A DNA stretch of 50,004 nt from an uncultured Prevotella sp. GTDB lineage: Bacteria; Bacteroidota; Bacteroidia; Bacteroidales; Bacteroidaceae. Of this stretch, positions 32,953 to 42,121 are shown one piece after another. The stretch is taken from NCBI GenBank assembly GCA_958369755.1, contig CATXJC010000009.1:1-50004 (forward strand). The letters are read 5' to 3'. The notes beneath the pieces are model-generated. The model saw only the letters and a list, made by a program, of their open reading frames with translations, was not told where the DNA came from and did not search any database. The stretch's first letter is position 1. Each line of letters begins with the position of its first letter. A program made the translations under genes and the position numbers.

Positions 32953-35900
32953 ATGTATCAACAACTGAAACGTGCCAGCATGGCACTGACCTTGAGTTCG
33001 GTTTGTTTCCTCGCTTTTGCGCAGAAAACAATCCAAGGTACCGTTAAGGATGCTAATGGCGACCCAATGATTGGTGTAACCATTACTGACCAGAATGGTA
33101 AGGCAGGTGGCATCACCGACCTTGACGGTAAGTTTACCATTCAGAACGCAGACCCTAATACGGTCTTGACTTTCAGCTACATCGGCTGCAAGCCTAAGAA
33201 AGTAAAAGTAGGAAGTCAGAAAACATGGAACATCGTACTTGAAGATGACAATGCAGCTCTTGACGAGGTCGTTGTCGTTGGTTATGGTACTATGCGTAAA
33301 CGCGACGTAACCGGTTCTATCGCATCTGTCAACTCAGAAAAGATTGCCGCTCGTGGTACTACCAATCTTGCAGAGTCTCTGCAGGGTTCTGTTCCTGGTG
33401 TCAACATCACCCAGTCTGGTAGCCGCGCAGGTGCAGGCTTCAATATTCAGGTTCGTGGACAGGCTTCTATCAACAAGCAGGCACAGCCATTGTATGTTAT
33501 CGATGGTGTAGTTTGCGACAACATGGACTTCCTCAATCCTGATGATATCGACCGCATCGACGTATTGAAAGATGCATCTTCTACCGCCATCTATGGTTCC
33601 CGTGCCTCTGCCGGTGTCATCATGATTACCACCAAGGGCAGCAAGGGTGCAGACAAGGCACAGAAGGCAACTATCACTTATGACGGATATTATGGTATCA
33701 AGAAGTTGGCGCGCATGCCTGAGTTTATGGATGCCAACGAGTTTATGGATTATCGTTTTGCCAGATATACCACGCTCGATGGTAAGAGCTACGATGGCTC
33801 TAGCCGCAAGGGTGTTGATGCCGAAGGACATCCACACTACATCATCAAGGATACCGACTTGAATTCTGCCTTCCTGACACGCAAGGGAGCAACCAGCTAC
33901 AAAGACTCCAAACTTTATGATCTGATGATGGATCCAAGTTTCGACGGTTACGACTGGAAGAAGCTGGTGACCCGCACAGCTGCCCAGCAGAACCACTTTA
34001 TCAGTGCTGCCGGTGCTACAGATAAGATCAACTACCGTGTAGGTATGGGTTATCAGGGAGAAGAGAACGTATTCAAAGGCAACGACTATGAGCGTTTTAA
34101 CTTCAAGGGAGCAATGGATGCCAAGCTCTCCAAGATATTCGAGGCAGGTTTCTCTACCAACATGTCAATGAGCCGCACCCAGGATGTATGTACTGATGGT
34201 ACTTATTCTCCATACGTGAATGCATTCTATTTCAACCCATTCGTATCTCCGACAGATGCAGATGGCAACCTGATTCCTAACCCGGGTGCAAAGGCTGCCT
34301 TTGATTCTAGTGCACAGTTTACATCTACATATAACCCGCTCATCGATTTGAATGACGGCAACTATACCAATGAGACCAAGATGTACCGACTGATGGGTAA
34401 CTTCTATCTGCGTGCCAACATCATCAAGGGATTGAAGTTTACAACCACCTTCTCTCCAAACTACTCTCACAAGCGCCAAGGTATCTTCTATGCAACAGGT
34501 CTGAACGAGGGTAACGACGTAGGTTCAACTTACTACCAGAAGAACAAGACCAACTTCGGCTCTGTTGCCAATACAACCCGTGTAGACTGGACTTGGGACA
34601 ACCAGTTTGACTACAACCGCACATTTGGCGACCACACTGTTGGTGCTATGGCATTGTTCTCACTCTACAAGAGCAATACAGAATACCAGTATGAGGAAGG
34701 CAAGGGAATCGCCAGCGACCATACTACATTCCACAATCTGGGAACAGCCAGCGGCGACAAGACGCTCTCAAGCTCTTATACTGAGTCATCATTGGAGTCA
34801 TTCGCTTTCCGTGCCAACTATTCCTACAAGGGCCGTTACATGGCTACAGCTACACTCCGTACCGATGGCAGTTCACGCTTCGCAGACGGCAACCGATGGG
34901 GCTGGTTCCCTTCTGTAGCTGCAGCATGGCGTATCTCAGATGAAGCTTGGATGAAGCAGTTCAACAACTGGCTTGATAATGCTAAACTCCGTCTTTCATA
35001 CGGTGTTACAGGTAACAACAATGTGGGTGACTATGTAACTATCGCTTCTGCTACAGGTCCATCTTATGTAACCATTGACGGCAAAGAGGTACAGGGTTAT
35101 CATCCTAACGGATTGGTGAACACAGCCCTCATCTGGGAGAAGGTGAAGGAGTTCGACCTCGGTCTCGACCTGAGTTTCCTGAAGAATCGCATCAATGTAA
35201 CAGCCGACTTCTATAACCGTCTTTCTGATGGTCAGATTATGTCACGTTCAGTGCCTATCGAAACTGGTGAGAAGACTTCAACCTTCAATGTAGGTTCTGT
35301 CCAGAACAGAGGTATCGAGTTGGGCTTGCAGTTCAACATTATTAACAAGAAGGATTTCTCTTGGAGTGCCAACGTGAACTTCGCCCGCAACTGGAACAAG
35401 ATTAAGGAGTTGAGTAACGGTAAGGTTGATGAGGTAGCCAACAACTGGTTTATCGGCGAGCCACTGAACGTACTCCGTGACTATACCCATACCGATGTCA
35501 TCACCGACAAGGGTGTAACCATGCACACCATGAATGGTGACAAGCACTATACCCTGAAGGAATTCTACGAGAAGTATGGCACTAAGTATAAGTGGTATGA
35601 AGGTCAGATGGCTGTAAACGACTGGAACGATGACGGTAAGATTGACGACAACGATAAGCAGATTTATGGTTGTACCGATCCACGCTGGACAGGTAGTTTC
35701 TCTACCAATGTTTACTTCAAGGGCTTCGACTTCTCTATCATGTTCTATACCAAGAGCGGATTCTGGTCACGCAGCTATTTCCATGAGAAGTATATGAAGT
35801 ATAGCGACCGTGGTAATGCCCACATGCAGTTGGATTACTACATACCAAAGGGAGCACCAATCATCGACCATGCAACAGGTGAGATTACAACTGCCACAGA

Positions 35901-36228
35901 GACCCACTACGGAAAGTATCCTTATCCAACCGACAGCGATAAAACTGCCGGTGGCTACTTCAGCGACAAGGGTTCTGCCAAGGGAGAAGGCTTCCAGTAT
36001 CAGAAGACCTCTTTCACCAAGGTTAAGAACATCACCCTGGGTTACACCTTGCCTAAGAACGTAGTTAGCAAGGCTGGTATCAGAAACCTCCGTGTTTATG
36101 TAAACGTTCTGAACCCATTCTGCTTCACCAACTATAAGGGCTTCGACCCTGAGTGGGCATCACAGAATCTGCAGAATGGCGGTCCATCATCTGTAACCTA
36201 CCAGTTTGGTGTAAATCTTAAGTTCTAA
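32953..36228 (+). CDS. SusC/RagA-type TonB-dependent outer-membrane transporter (second)
   Basis: A 1091-residue second SusC-type transporter. Signal peptide MYQQLKRASMALTLSSVCFLAFA is followed by the regulatory-like domain QKTIQGTVKDANGDPMIGV, the TonB-box/plug part (VVVGYGTMRKRDVTGSIASVN, IQVRGQASINKQAQPLYVIDGVV) and a barrel that ends in FGVNLKF. Compared with the first SusC, the plug has RGQASINKQAQP in place of RGGGSLSQDNSP and the barrel loops differ throughout, so it is not a recent duplicate. It probably takes a different pectin fragment. It lies 24 bp upstream of its susD. Confidence 0.94.
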   Translation: MYQQLKRASMALTLSSVCFLAFAQKTIQGTVKDANGDPMIGVTITDQNGKAGGITDLDGKFTIQNADPNTVLTFSYIGCKPKKVKVGSQKTWNIVLEDDNAALDEVVVVGYGTMRKRDVTGSIASVNSEKIAARGTTNLAESLQGSVPGVNITQSGSRAGAGFNIQVRGQASINKQAQPLYVIDGVVCDNMDFLNPDDIDRIDVLKDASSTAIYGSRASAGVIMITTKGSKGADKAQKATITYDGYYGIKKLARMPEFMDANEFMDYRFARYTTLDGKSYDGSSRKGVDAEGHPHYIIKDTDLNSAFLTRKGATSYKDSKLYDLMMDPSFDGYDWKKLVTRTAAQQNHFISAAGATDKINYRVGMGYQGEENVFKGNDYERFNFKGAMDAKLSKIFEAGFSTNMSMSRTQDVCTDGTYSPYVNAFYFNPFVSPTDADGNLIPNPGAKAAFDSSAQFTSTYNPLIDLNDGNYTNETKMYRLMGNFYLRANIIKGLKFTTTFSPNYSHKRQGIFYATGLNEGNDVGSTYYQKNKTNFGSVANTTRVDWTWDNQFDYNRTFGDHTVGAMALFSLYKSNTEYQYEEGKGIASDHTTFHNLGTASGDKTLSSSYTESSLESFAFRANYSYKGRYMATATLRTDGSSRFADGNRWGWFPSVAAAWRISDEAWMKQFNNWLDNAKLRLSYGVTGNNNVGDYVTIASATGPSYVTIDGKEVQGYHPNGLVNTALIWEKVKEFDLGLDLSFLKNRINVTADFYNRLSDGQIMSRSVPIETGEKTSTFNVGSVQNRGIELGLQFNIINKKDFSWSANVNFARNWNKIKELSNGKVDEVANNWFIGEPLNVLRDYTHTDVITDKGVTMHTMNGDKHYTLKEFYEKYGTKYKWYEGQMAVNDWNDDGKIDDNDKQIYGCTDPRWTGSFSTNVYFKGFDFSIMFYTKSGFWSRSYFHEKYMKYSDRGNAHMQLDYYIPKGAPIIDHATGEITTATETHYGKYPYPTDSDKTAGGYFSDKGSAKGEGFQYQKTSFTKVKNITLGYTLPKNVVSKAGIRNLRVYVNVLNPFCFTNYKGFDPEWASQNLQNGGPSSVTYQFGVNLKF

Positions 36229-36252
36229 TCTCATTAAATGAAGTAAACAATT

Positions 36253-37962
36253 ATGAAAAAGATATTATATAGCGTAGCACTGGCGGCCTGCTGCATGGGA
36301 ACCATGACAAGTTGCAGCGACTTCCTGGATGCGAGCAACAAGTCGAATGTAACTGATAAGCAAACATTTGCAACAAAAGAAGGATTCAACAGCCTCGTCA
36401 ATGATGCTTATCAGCATCTGCAAAACGTTTATGCAGCTCCTCTGTTCACAAGCTGTTTCTCAGCAGGTACAGATATGTATGCCGATGGTCGTAACAAGAT
36501 GAACGAGGCATTGAACACTTACGAGATTCTGACTCCAGAAAATGAAGATATAACGGATCTCTATACTTACCTCTATGCAGGTATCCGTGCAGCCAACTCT
36601 GTGTCATATTATGCACAGACAGCCCAAGTTGATGAAAAGACTAAGGGGCAGCTTGTAGGCGAAGCCCGTGTATTGGCTGCTTACGAGTATTATCTCCTGG
36701 TAAACAACTTCGGTGGTGTGCCTATCATGAAGGACTTCCTTACCACAACAGGCACAGGATATCCGAAGTCTTCTGCTGCAGATGTATATGCCTATATCAT
36801 CAGCGAACTCGAAGATGTTATCGGCAAGAATGTGCTCCAGGCTTCTACAGCTACCAAGGGTGGCGGCAGAATCAGCCAGGAAACAGCCAAGGCTATCCTT
36901 GCCAAGACCTACCTTTCTGCTGCATGGGACCTCAACAAGCAGGAATACTTCTCCAAGGCAGCAACCCTTGCCGATGAGGTGATTGCGGGCAGAAGACTGA
37001 CTACCCCATTTGCCGACCTTTGGAAGGCAGATGGTTCTGGCGATGACAACGCAGAGTTCCTTTGGGATGTAGAGTATGATCTGGCTACAGCCAACAATAC
37101 AACATCAGGTGGTACAGAATGGAGCGGTTACTACTGCAACTATCTGGGTGGAAACGAAGATCCTATCAAGGCTACAACCTCCAGCTATGTGCCAACCCTC
37201 TATGCCTTGCATTGCTTCAAAAAGGGCGACCAGCGTTACGATGCTACCTTCATGAAGGAGTTGCCGGATATGAACAAGGGAAATGCTGCAGGTACCGGTT
37301 ACTGGACCTGGTACAAGAATGGTGAGAGTCTGGTAGGTAAGCCAGTAACGCGATACTATTCTGCATGGTATGAGACTGATGCCGACTTTGATTCATGGAA
37401 GGCTAAAGACCCAACAAACAGAACGAATACCTATCGCATTCCTATGGATTCACAAACCAAGGAAGCACAGAATATGAATGGCAAAGATATGGAATACTAT
37501 GACAACCAGCAACTGGTATATGGTTCTAGTCCATGCAAGAAGTTTGACGACAGCAAGACTGCTAAGACAGAGAAGAACACCTGCTATCGCGACATCCATA
37601 TCATCACTTTGCCAGAGATGTATCTCGTAGCAGCTGAGGCTTATCTGAAGGCTGGTGATAATCCTAAGGCATTGGCACGACTCAATGAGGTTCACCAGCG
37701 CGCTGGTCTTTCTGCACTTACAGGAACTATCACTATCGATGACATCCTTGATGAGAATGCATGCGAGAACTTCGGTAATGAGGCTCGTTGGATGGATCTT
37801 CGCAGAACCCAGACTCTGGTAGAGCGTTGCACCAAGTATAACCACGAGATGGGAGACAAGGCTGCCCAGTATATCGGCAAGAAGCTTCTTCGCCCTATCC
37901 CACAGGCAGCAATTGATGCCAATGACCAACTGACATTAGCCGACCAGAATCCTGGTTACTAA
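36253..37962 (+). CDS. SusD/RagB-type surface glycan-binding lipoprotein (second)
   Basis: A 569-residue lipoprotein with signal peptide MKKILYSVALAACCMGTMTSC and a lipidated Cys at 21, followed by SDFLDASNKS. Family features: GEARVLAAYEYYLLVNNFGGVPIM (about 136-159), ITLPEMYLVAAEAYLKAGD, LNEVHQRAGL and NEARWMDLRRTQTL near the C-terminus. Length is typical. It pairs with the SusC encoded 24 bp upstream. A strong terminator 57 bases downstream separates it from the GH28 gene, which has its own operator and promoter. Confidence 0.93.
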   Translation: MKKILYSVALAACCMGTMTSCSDFLDASNKSNVTDKQTFATKEGFNSLVNDAYQHLQNVYAAPLFTSCFSAGTDMYADGRNKMNEALNTYEILTPENEDITDLYTYLYAGIRAANSVSYYAQTAQVDEKTKGQLVGEARVLAAYEYYLLVNNFGGVPIMKDFLTTTGTGYPKSSAADVYAYIISELEDVIGKNVLQASTATKGGGRISQETAKAILAKTYLSAAWDLNKQEYFSKAATLADEVIAGRRLTTPFADLWKADGSGDDNAEFLWDVEYDLATANNTTSGGTEWSGYYCNYLGGNEDPIKATTSSYVPTLYALHCFKKGDQRYDATFMKELPDMNKGNAAGTGYWTWYKNGESLVGKPVTRYYSAWYETDADFDSWKAKDPTNRTNTYRIPMDSQTKEAQNMNGKDMEYYDNQQLVYGSSPCKKFDDSKTAKTEKNTCYRDIHIITLPEMYLVAAEAYLKAGDNPKALARLNEVHQRAGLSALTGTITIDDILDENACENFGNEARWMDLRRTQTLVERCTKYNHEMGDKAAQYIGKKLLRPIPQAAIDANDQLTLADQNPGY

Positions 37963-38019
37963 TCAAAGTCATTATGTTGATAAGAAAACCTATCAAGACA
38001 TACGTTAATCATTAGGTTT

Positions 38020-38068
38020 AAGACCGTATTCTAGGGAGATAATTCCTGATGGATACGGTCTTTCTTTT
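38020..38068 (+). terminator. Terminator of the second susCD operon
   Basis: AAGACCGTAT (38020-38029) pairs with ATACGGTCTT (38053-38062), followed by TCTTTT. Confidence 0.86.
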
Positions 38069-38086
38069 GGTTCTATCGGCAAGGTA

Positions 38087-38153
38087 TACGTAATCGTTTT
38101 CGTAGTTTTTCGCCCACTATCTGCATGTGATAAGCAAAAATGTCGTAACTTTG
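38087..38153 (+). promoter_or_regulatory. Operator and promoter of the GH28-GH43 operon
   Basis: TACGTAATCGTTTTCGTAG (38087-38105), centre 38095.5, is followed by the -7 box TAACTTTG (38146-38153), 50.5 bp from the centre. The -33 position reads GCAT. Confidence 0.73.
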
Positions 38154-38205
38154 CAGAAAATCTTATAGAATACAAAAATAATAAAATAAATAAACCTAAG
38201 AAGAA

Positions 38206-40197
38206 ATGAAGAAATCAATCATTAAGACAGTCGTGCTGGCTGCGCTCATGGCTCTGCCAATGTTCGCAAAAGCACAAACTTTCGCTGGTATCACAGCCGA
38301 GCAGAACGCACAGAACACTCCTGAAGGATGGACTGCCGTAGAACTGCCACAGTTGCCTACCATCACTTCGGCAAACACATTTAATATCAAAGACTATGGT
38401 GCTTCTACATCTGCTACAGATAACACCAAGGCTATCCAGAAAGCACTTGATGCTGTGCCTACAACAGGTGGTATGGTCGTGATTCCTGCCGGTACATGGA
38501 TGTTTGGTAGTACCGACCAAATGACAAGCAAGACCGAGGTACTCAGCATCAAGGCGAAGACCATCCTTCACCTCAGCGCAGGTGCCACATTGAAGCTCGT
38601 GGAATACGGCAAGGCGCCTAACACAAAGATTGTCTTCATCGGCGGAAAGAACAAGGGCAAGAACGTTACCGACATTGTTATCGAGGGTGAAGGTGAAACT
38701 TCAGTCATCGACGGTCAGGGTGCACGTTGGTGGCTCGCAAGAGAGAATGGCGAAACCTTCAATCCTGGTGCAATGATCCGCTTCGAGCAGGGCAAGCGCT
38801 TCCTGCTCCGCAACTTCAAGATTCAGAATACTCCGGGTGTAAACATCACCATCAGCAACAGCGGTAAGGCTAGCCATGCTACCATCCATGATCTGATTAT
38901 CAGTGAACCTTCATCTGAAGCTGGCAAGGGAAAGGCATCGCATAACACCGATGGAATCTCTATCTGGGGTCCATACGTTAATATCTACAACTGTAACATC
39001 AGCAACGGCGATGACAATATCGTTTGCGACAACGATGCACAATATATCCATGTATGGAAGTGCAAGTTCGGTACAGGACATGGTGCTTCTATCGGTAGCT
39101 ACACCAACAACATCAAGCATGTATGGTTCGACAATATCGACATGAATGGTACAACTGCCGGTATCCGCATGAAGACGGGTATCAATAGCAATGGTACACT
39201 GCGTGGCGGTGGCGAGGAGGACTGGAAGTTCACCAACTTCACCATGACCAAGGTGAAGAACCCATTCTCTATCGACTGCTTCTACGACAAGAACTACAAC
39301 AGTGACCCTGCCGTAGATAAGGCAAATGCCAGAGCTCTTGATAGTACTACCCCAACCTACACCAACATTCTGCTTCAGAACGTGAAGACTACAGATGTCT
39401 GCGAAGGTAACGCTATCTTCCTGATTGGCCGCCCTGAGAGCCACATCAAGAATGTAACACTCGACAATGTGCAGATTTCAGCAAAGAAGGGTATCGATAT
39501 CCGCTTCGTAGATAATCTCGTGTTCAAGAATAATTCTAAGATTACCGTCAGCAGCGGTTCTATCTGGCTCAAGAAGTTTGATTCTACTTGGACAGACGAG
39601 TGTGATGCTACGTCTACAGGTTCAACCGTTACTGATACCAAGGGTCCTTTCACACTAAACTCAAAAACTTTGACGGATAAGACAGCCGGTTCTTTCAGCA
39701 ACGGCTTCGCTATCAGCAATGAGAAGGGAAAGACATACGATGCTGGTTCTGGTACCAACTATATCAAGTATAGCGCCAATCAATACACCATCATCATTCC
39801 TGACGGCATAAAGATTGTCAAAATGGATATCGAGGGAAAAGACAATTACTCAGATGCAGATGCCTATCTCGGCGAGATAAACGGCACAAGCTATGATGCT
39901 TCTACCTATGTTTTTCCAAAAGACAAAAGTCTGAAAAAATATACAGTAGAGTTTGATTCACCTGTAGAGCACACGCTTACTTTCACTCCAAAGGTAAAGC
40001 AGTGCATCCTGCAGTTCACTCTCTATACAGAGACTTCTACAGGCATTCAGCCAATTGCTGCCATCGCCAAGGTAAACAATAACAACATTTACGACCTCAG
40101 CGGTCGCATGGTAAAGCTCAATGCAAAGGCGGAAGACCTGCAAGGTCTCAAAAAAGGCATCTACATCTATAACAACAAGAAATACGTAGCTAAATAA
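38206..40197 (+). CDS. GH28 polygalacturonase with C-terminal sorting-like domain
   Basis: A 663-residue exported enzyme with signal peptide MKKSIIKTVVLAALMALPMFAKA. The GH28 beta-helix (about 60-460) starts FNIKDYGASTSATDNTKAIQKALD. It holds all four signature elements: NTDG (247-250), GDD (268-270), GHG (291-293) and RMK (321-323). Asp249, Asp269 and Asp270 are the expected catalytic acids. A beta domain (about 480-610) and a C-terminal domain (IYDLSGRMVKLN, then GLKKGIYIYNNKKYVAK) follow, the latter like those on the CE8 and small secreted proteins. It is 21 bp upstream of the GH43 gene. It may be an exo- or endo-polygalacturonase; the sequence alone does not decide. Confidence 0.93.
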   Translation: MKKSIIKTVVLAALMALPMFAKAQTFAGITAEQNAQNTPEGWTAVELPQLPTITSANTFNIKDYGASTSATDNTKAIQKALDAVPTTGGMVVIPAGTWMFGSTDQMTSKTEVLSIKAKTILHLSAGATLKLVEYGKAPNTKIVFIGGKNKGKNVTDIVIEGEGETSVIDGQGARWWLARENGETFNPGAMIRFEQGKRFLLRNFKIQNTPGVNITISNSGKASHATIHDLIISEPSSEAGKGKASHNTDGISIWGPYVNIYNCNISNGDDNIVCDNDAQYIHVWKCKFGTGHGASIGSYTNNIKHVWFDNIDMNGTTAGIRMKTGINSNGTLRGGGEEDWKFTNFTMTKVKNPFSIDCFYDKNYNSDPAVDKANARALDSTTPTYTNILLQNVKTTDVCEGNAIFLIGRPESHIKNVTLDNVQISAKKGIDIRFVDNLVFKNNSKITVSSGSIWLKKFDSTWTDECDATSTGSTVTDTKGPFTLNSKTLTDKTAGSFSNGFAISNEKGKTYDAGSGTNYIKYSANQYTIIIPDGIKIVKMDIEGKDNYSDADAYLGEINGTSYDASTYVFPKDKSLKKYTVEFDSPVEHTLTFTPKVKQCILQFTLYTETSTGIQPIAAIAKVNNNNIYDLSGRMVKLNAKAEDLQGLKKGIYIYNNKKYVAK

Positions 40198-40218
40198 TTC
40201 ATTTAAACATCGGTAACA

Positions 40219-42009
40219 ATGAAAATAAAATCGCATTCACTCCTGTGCATTCTCGCCACCATCGCATTGAGTTCTCCGCTCTCTGCGCTGAGCGTGAATG
40301 CCCAGAAAGCGGTATCCAAGACATGGAATCCGAACCTGAAGAACGGAATGTACCGCAACCCGGTTATTGACGCCGACTACTCTGACCCTGACGTATGCCG
40401 TGTGGGCAATGACTACTATATGACCTCCTCTTCCTTCCAGTGTTTCCCAGGCTTGCAGATTCTGCACAGCACCGACCTGGTAAACTGGGAGATTATCGGT
40501 GCAGCCCTACTCGATGACTATCCGGTTTTGCCTGAATACCAGGGCACCGAACTGGATTGGCACAAGAAGGTTCAGCATGGTAACTACGTGTGGGCACCCT
40601 CTATCCGCTACCATGACGGATGGTTCTACATCTACTGTGGCGATCCTGACCAAGGTCTCTTCATGACCAAGACACAAGACCCACGCGGTCCTTGGGAGCC
40701 TATCACCTGGGTGATGAAGGGAAAAGGTCTTATCGACTGCTGCCCTCTCTGGGATGAAGACGGCAAGGCTTATCTTTCGCATGGATGCGCCGGTTCAAGA
40801 GCCGGTATCAAGTCAGTGCTCTTCGTAGCTCCGATGTCACCAGACGGCACCAAGGTTATCGGTCCTTCACGCATCGTATATGATGGTCACGAAGACCAGC
40901 CTACCATCGAAGGCACCAAGTTCTACAAGCGCAACGGATATTATTATATCATGAGTCCTGCGGGCGGAGTAAAGTATGGCTGGCAGGTAGAACTGCGTTC
41001 CAAGAATCCATATGGTCCTTACGAGGAGTATGTGGGTATGGCACAGGGAAAGAACAAGAAGGTAAACGGCCCTCACCAGGGTGCATGGGTAGATACCCAG
41101 AACGGCGAAGACTGGTTCCTCCACTTCCAGGATAAGCATGCTTATGGTCGTGTGGTTCATCTGCAACCAGCCAAATGGGTAAACGACTGGCTCGTTATCG
41201 GAGACGACAAGGATGGTGACGGCTGCGGTGACCCTGTTCAGCAATGGAAGAAGCCAAACCTGCCATCAAGCGGTAACTTCCAGCCTAAGGAATCGGATGA
41301 TTTCAACAGCATAGATTTAGGTCTGCAATGGCAGTGGAACGGTCCTTACAGTCAGTACTGGTACTTCTGTGATGCTAAGAACTCCAAGTTGCGTCTCTAT
41401 GGTGTGCAGCAGGCAGAAGATGTAAAGAACCTGTATGATTTGCCAAACCTCCTGCTCCAGAAACTCCCTACCGAGAACTTTACTGCTACTGCCAAGGTGA
41501 AGTTCATACCTAACCGCACCGAGGCTTACAAGGAGACAGATAAGGTACTGGGCGAAAGCGCCGGCATGATTATGCAGGGCATGGACTATGCGGCACTCAA
41601 GTTTGTTGATACCAAGGAAGAGGGTGTTGTTTTGCAATATGTAACCTGCGAGAAGGCTGAGAAGGGAAAGGCTGAGAAAGTGGTGAAGCAAGTAGCCATC
41701 AAGACCAGCAAGCAGCCTCAACCTTACACCGTGAAGTATGCCGTAGATGATATTCCTTCTTCCCGCATCGCTACCCAGGATGTATGGCTCCGCGTGAAGG
41801 TTCATAGCGAAGGCATCGCCAACCAGATACAGGCTATCGCTGAATGGAGCTACAGTCTGGATGGCAAAAAATTCACCAAGATAGGCAATCCTTTCACTGT
41901 GCGTGAAGGCAAGTGGATAGGTGCCAAGCTCGGTTTCTTCAACACCCGCACAGCCAAGAAGAACGATGCAGCCTTCTTCGACGTAGACTGGATTCATTTC
42001 GAAAAATAA
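40219..42009 (+). CDS. GH43 glycosidase with C-terminal beta-sandwich
   Basis: A 596-residue exported five-bladed propeller enzyme with signal peptide MKIKSHSLLCILATIALSSPLSALSVNA. GH43 features: NPVIDADYSDPDV with the probable general base Asp56, the middle catalytic Asp in IDCCPLWDEDGKAYL (about 174-188) and the proposed acid Glu231 in TIEGTKFYKRNGYYY. About residues 360-596 form a beta-sandwich often attached to GH43 enzymes (DDFNSIDLGLQWQWNG to FFDVDWIHFE). Known GH43 activities include alpha-L-arabinofuranosidase, beta-xylosidase and galactosidase. In a pectin locus, removal of arabinose or xylose side chains is most likely, but the subfamily needs a search. It is the second gene of the GH28 operon. 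Confidence 0.9.
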   Translation: MKIKSHSLLCILATIALSSPLSALSVNAQKAVSKTWNPNLKNGMYRNPVIDADYSDPDVCRVGNDYYMTSSSFQCFPGLQILHSTDLVNWEIIGAALLDDYPVLPEYQGTELDWHKKVQHGNYVWAPSIRYHDGWFYIYCGDPDQGLFMTKTQDPRGPWEPITWVMKGKGLIDCCPLWDEDGKAYLSHGCAGSRAGIKSVLFVAPMSPDGTKVIGPSRIVYDGHEDQPTIEGTKFYKRNGYYYIMSPAGGVKYGWQVELRSKNPYGPYEEYVGMAQGKNKKVNGPHQGAWVDTQNGEDWFLHFQDKHAYGRVVHLQPAKWVNDWLVIGDDKDGDGCGDPVQQWKKPNLPSSGNFQPKESDDFNSIDLGLQWQWNGPYSQYWYFCDAKNSKLRLYGVQQAEDVKNLYDLPNLLLQKLPTENFTATAKVKFIPNRTEAYKETDKVLGESAGMIMQGMDYAALKFVDTKEEGVVLQYVTCEKAEKGKAEKVVKQVAIKTSKQPQPYTVKYAVDDIPSSRIATQDVWLRVKVHSEGIANQIQAIAEWSYSLDGKKFTKIGNPFTVREGKWIGAKLGFFNTRTAKKNDAAFFDVDWIHFEK

Positions 42010-42032
42010 CGCTTTCCAGCTAACGCGTTATT
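42003..42032 (+). other. Hairpin overlapping the GH43 stop codon
   Basis: AAATAACGC (42003-42011, including the TAA stop) is exactly complementary to GCGTTATTT (42024-42032). No U-tract follows, so it is more likely an mRNA 3'-end or stabilising structure than a terminator. Confidence 0.5.
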
Positions 42033-42054
42033 TCAGAGAATATTTTGGGAAATT

Positions 42055-42096
42055 AAAAAATCCCCCTCATTGCAAATCAATGCAGCGAGGGGGATT
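42055..42096 (-). terminator. Terminator between GH43 and the glucan operon
   Basis: AATCCCCCTC (42059-42068) pairs with GAGGGGGATT (42087-42096), with an extra TGCA/TGCA pairing inside. On the minus strand TTTTTT follows, so it mainly ends the GH57 operon; on the plus strand the U-tract is poor. Confidence 0.82.
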
Positions 42097-42121
42097 AATC
42101 TTTATGAGTAATCTAAAAATT

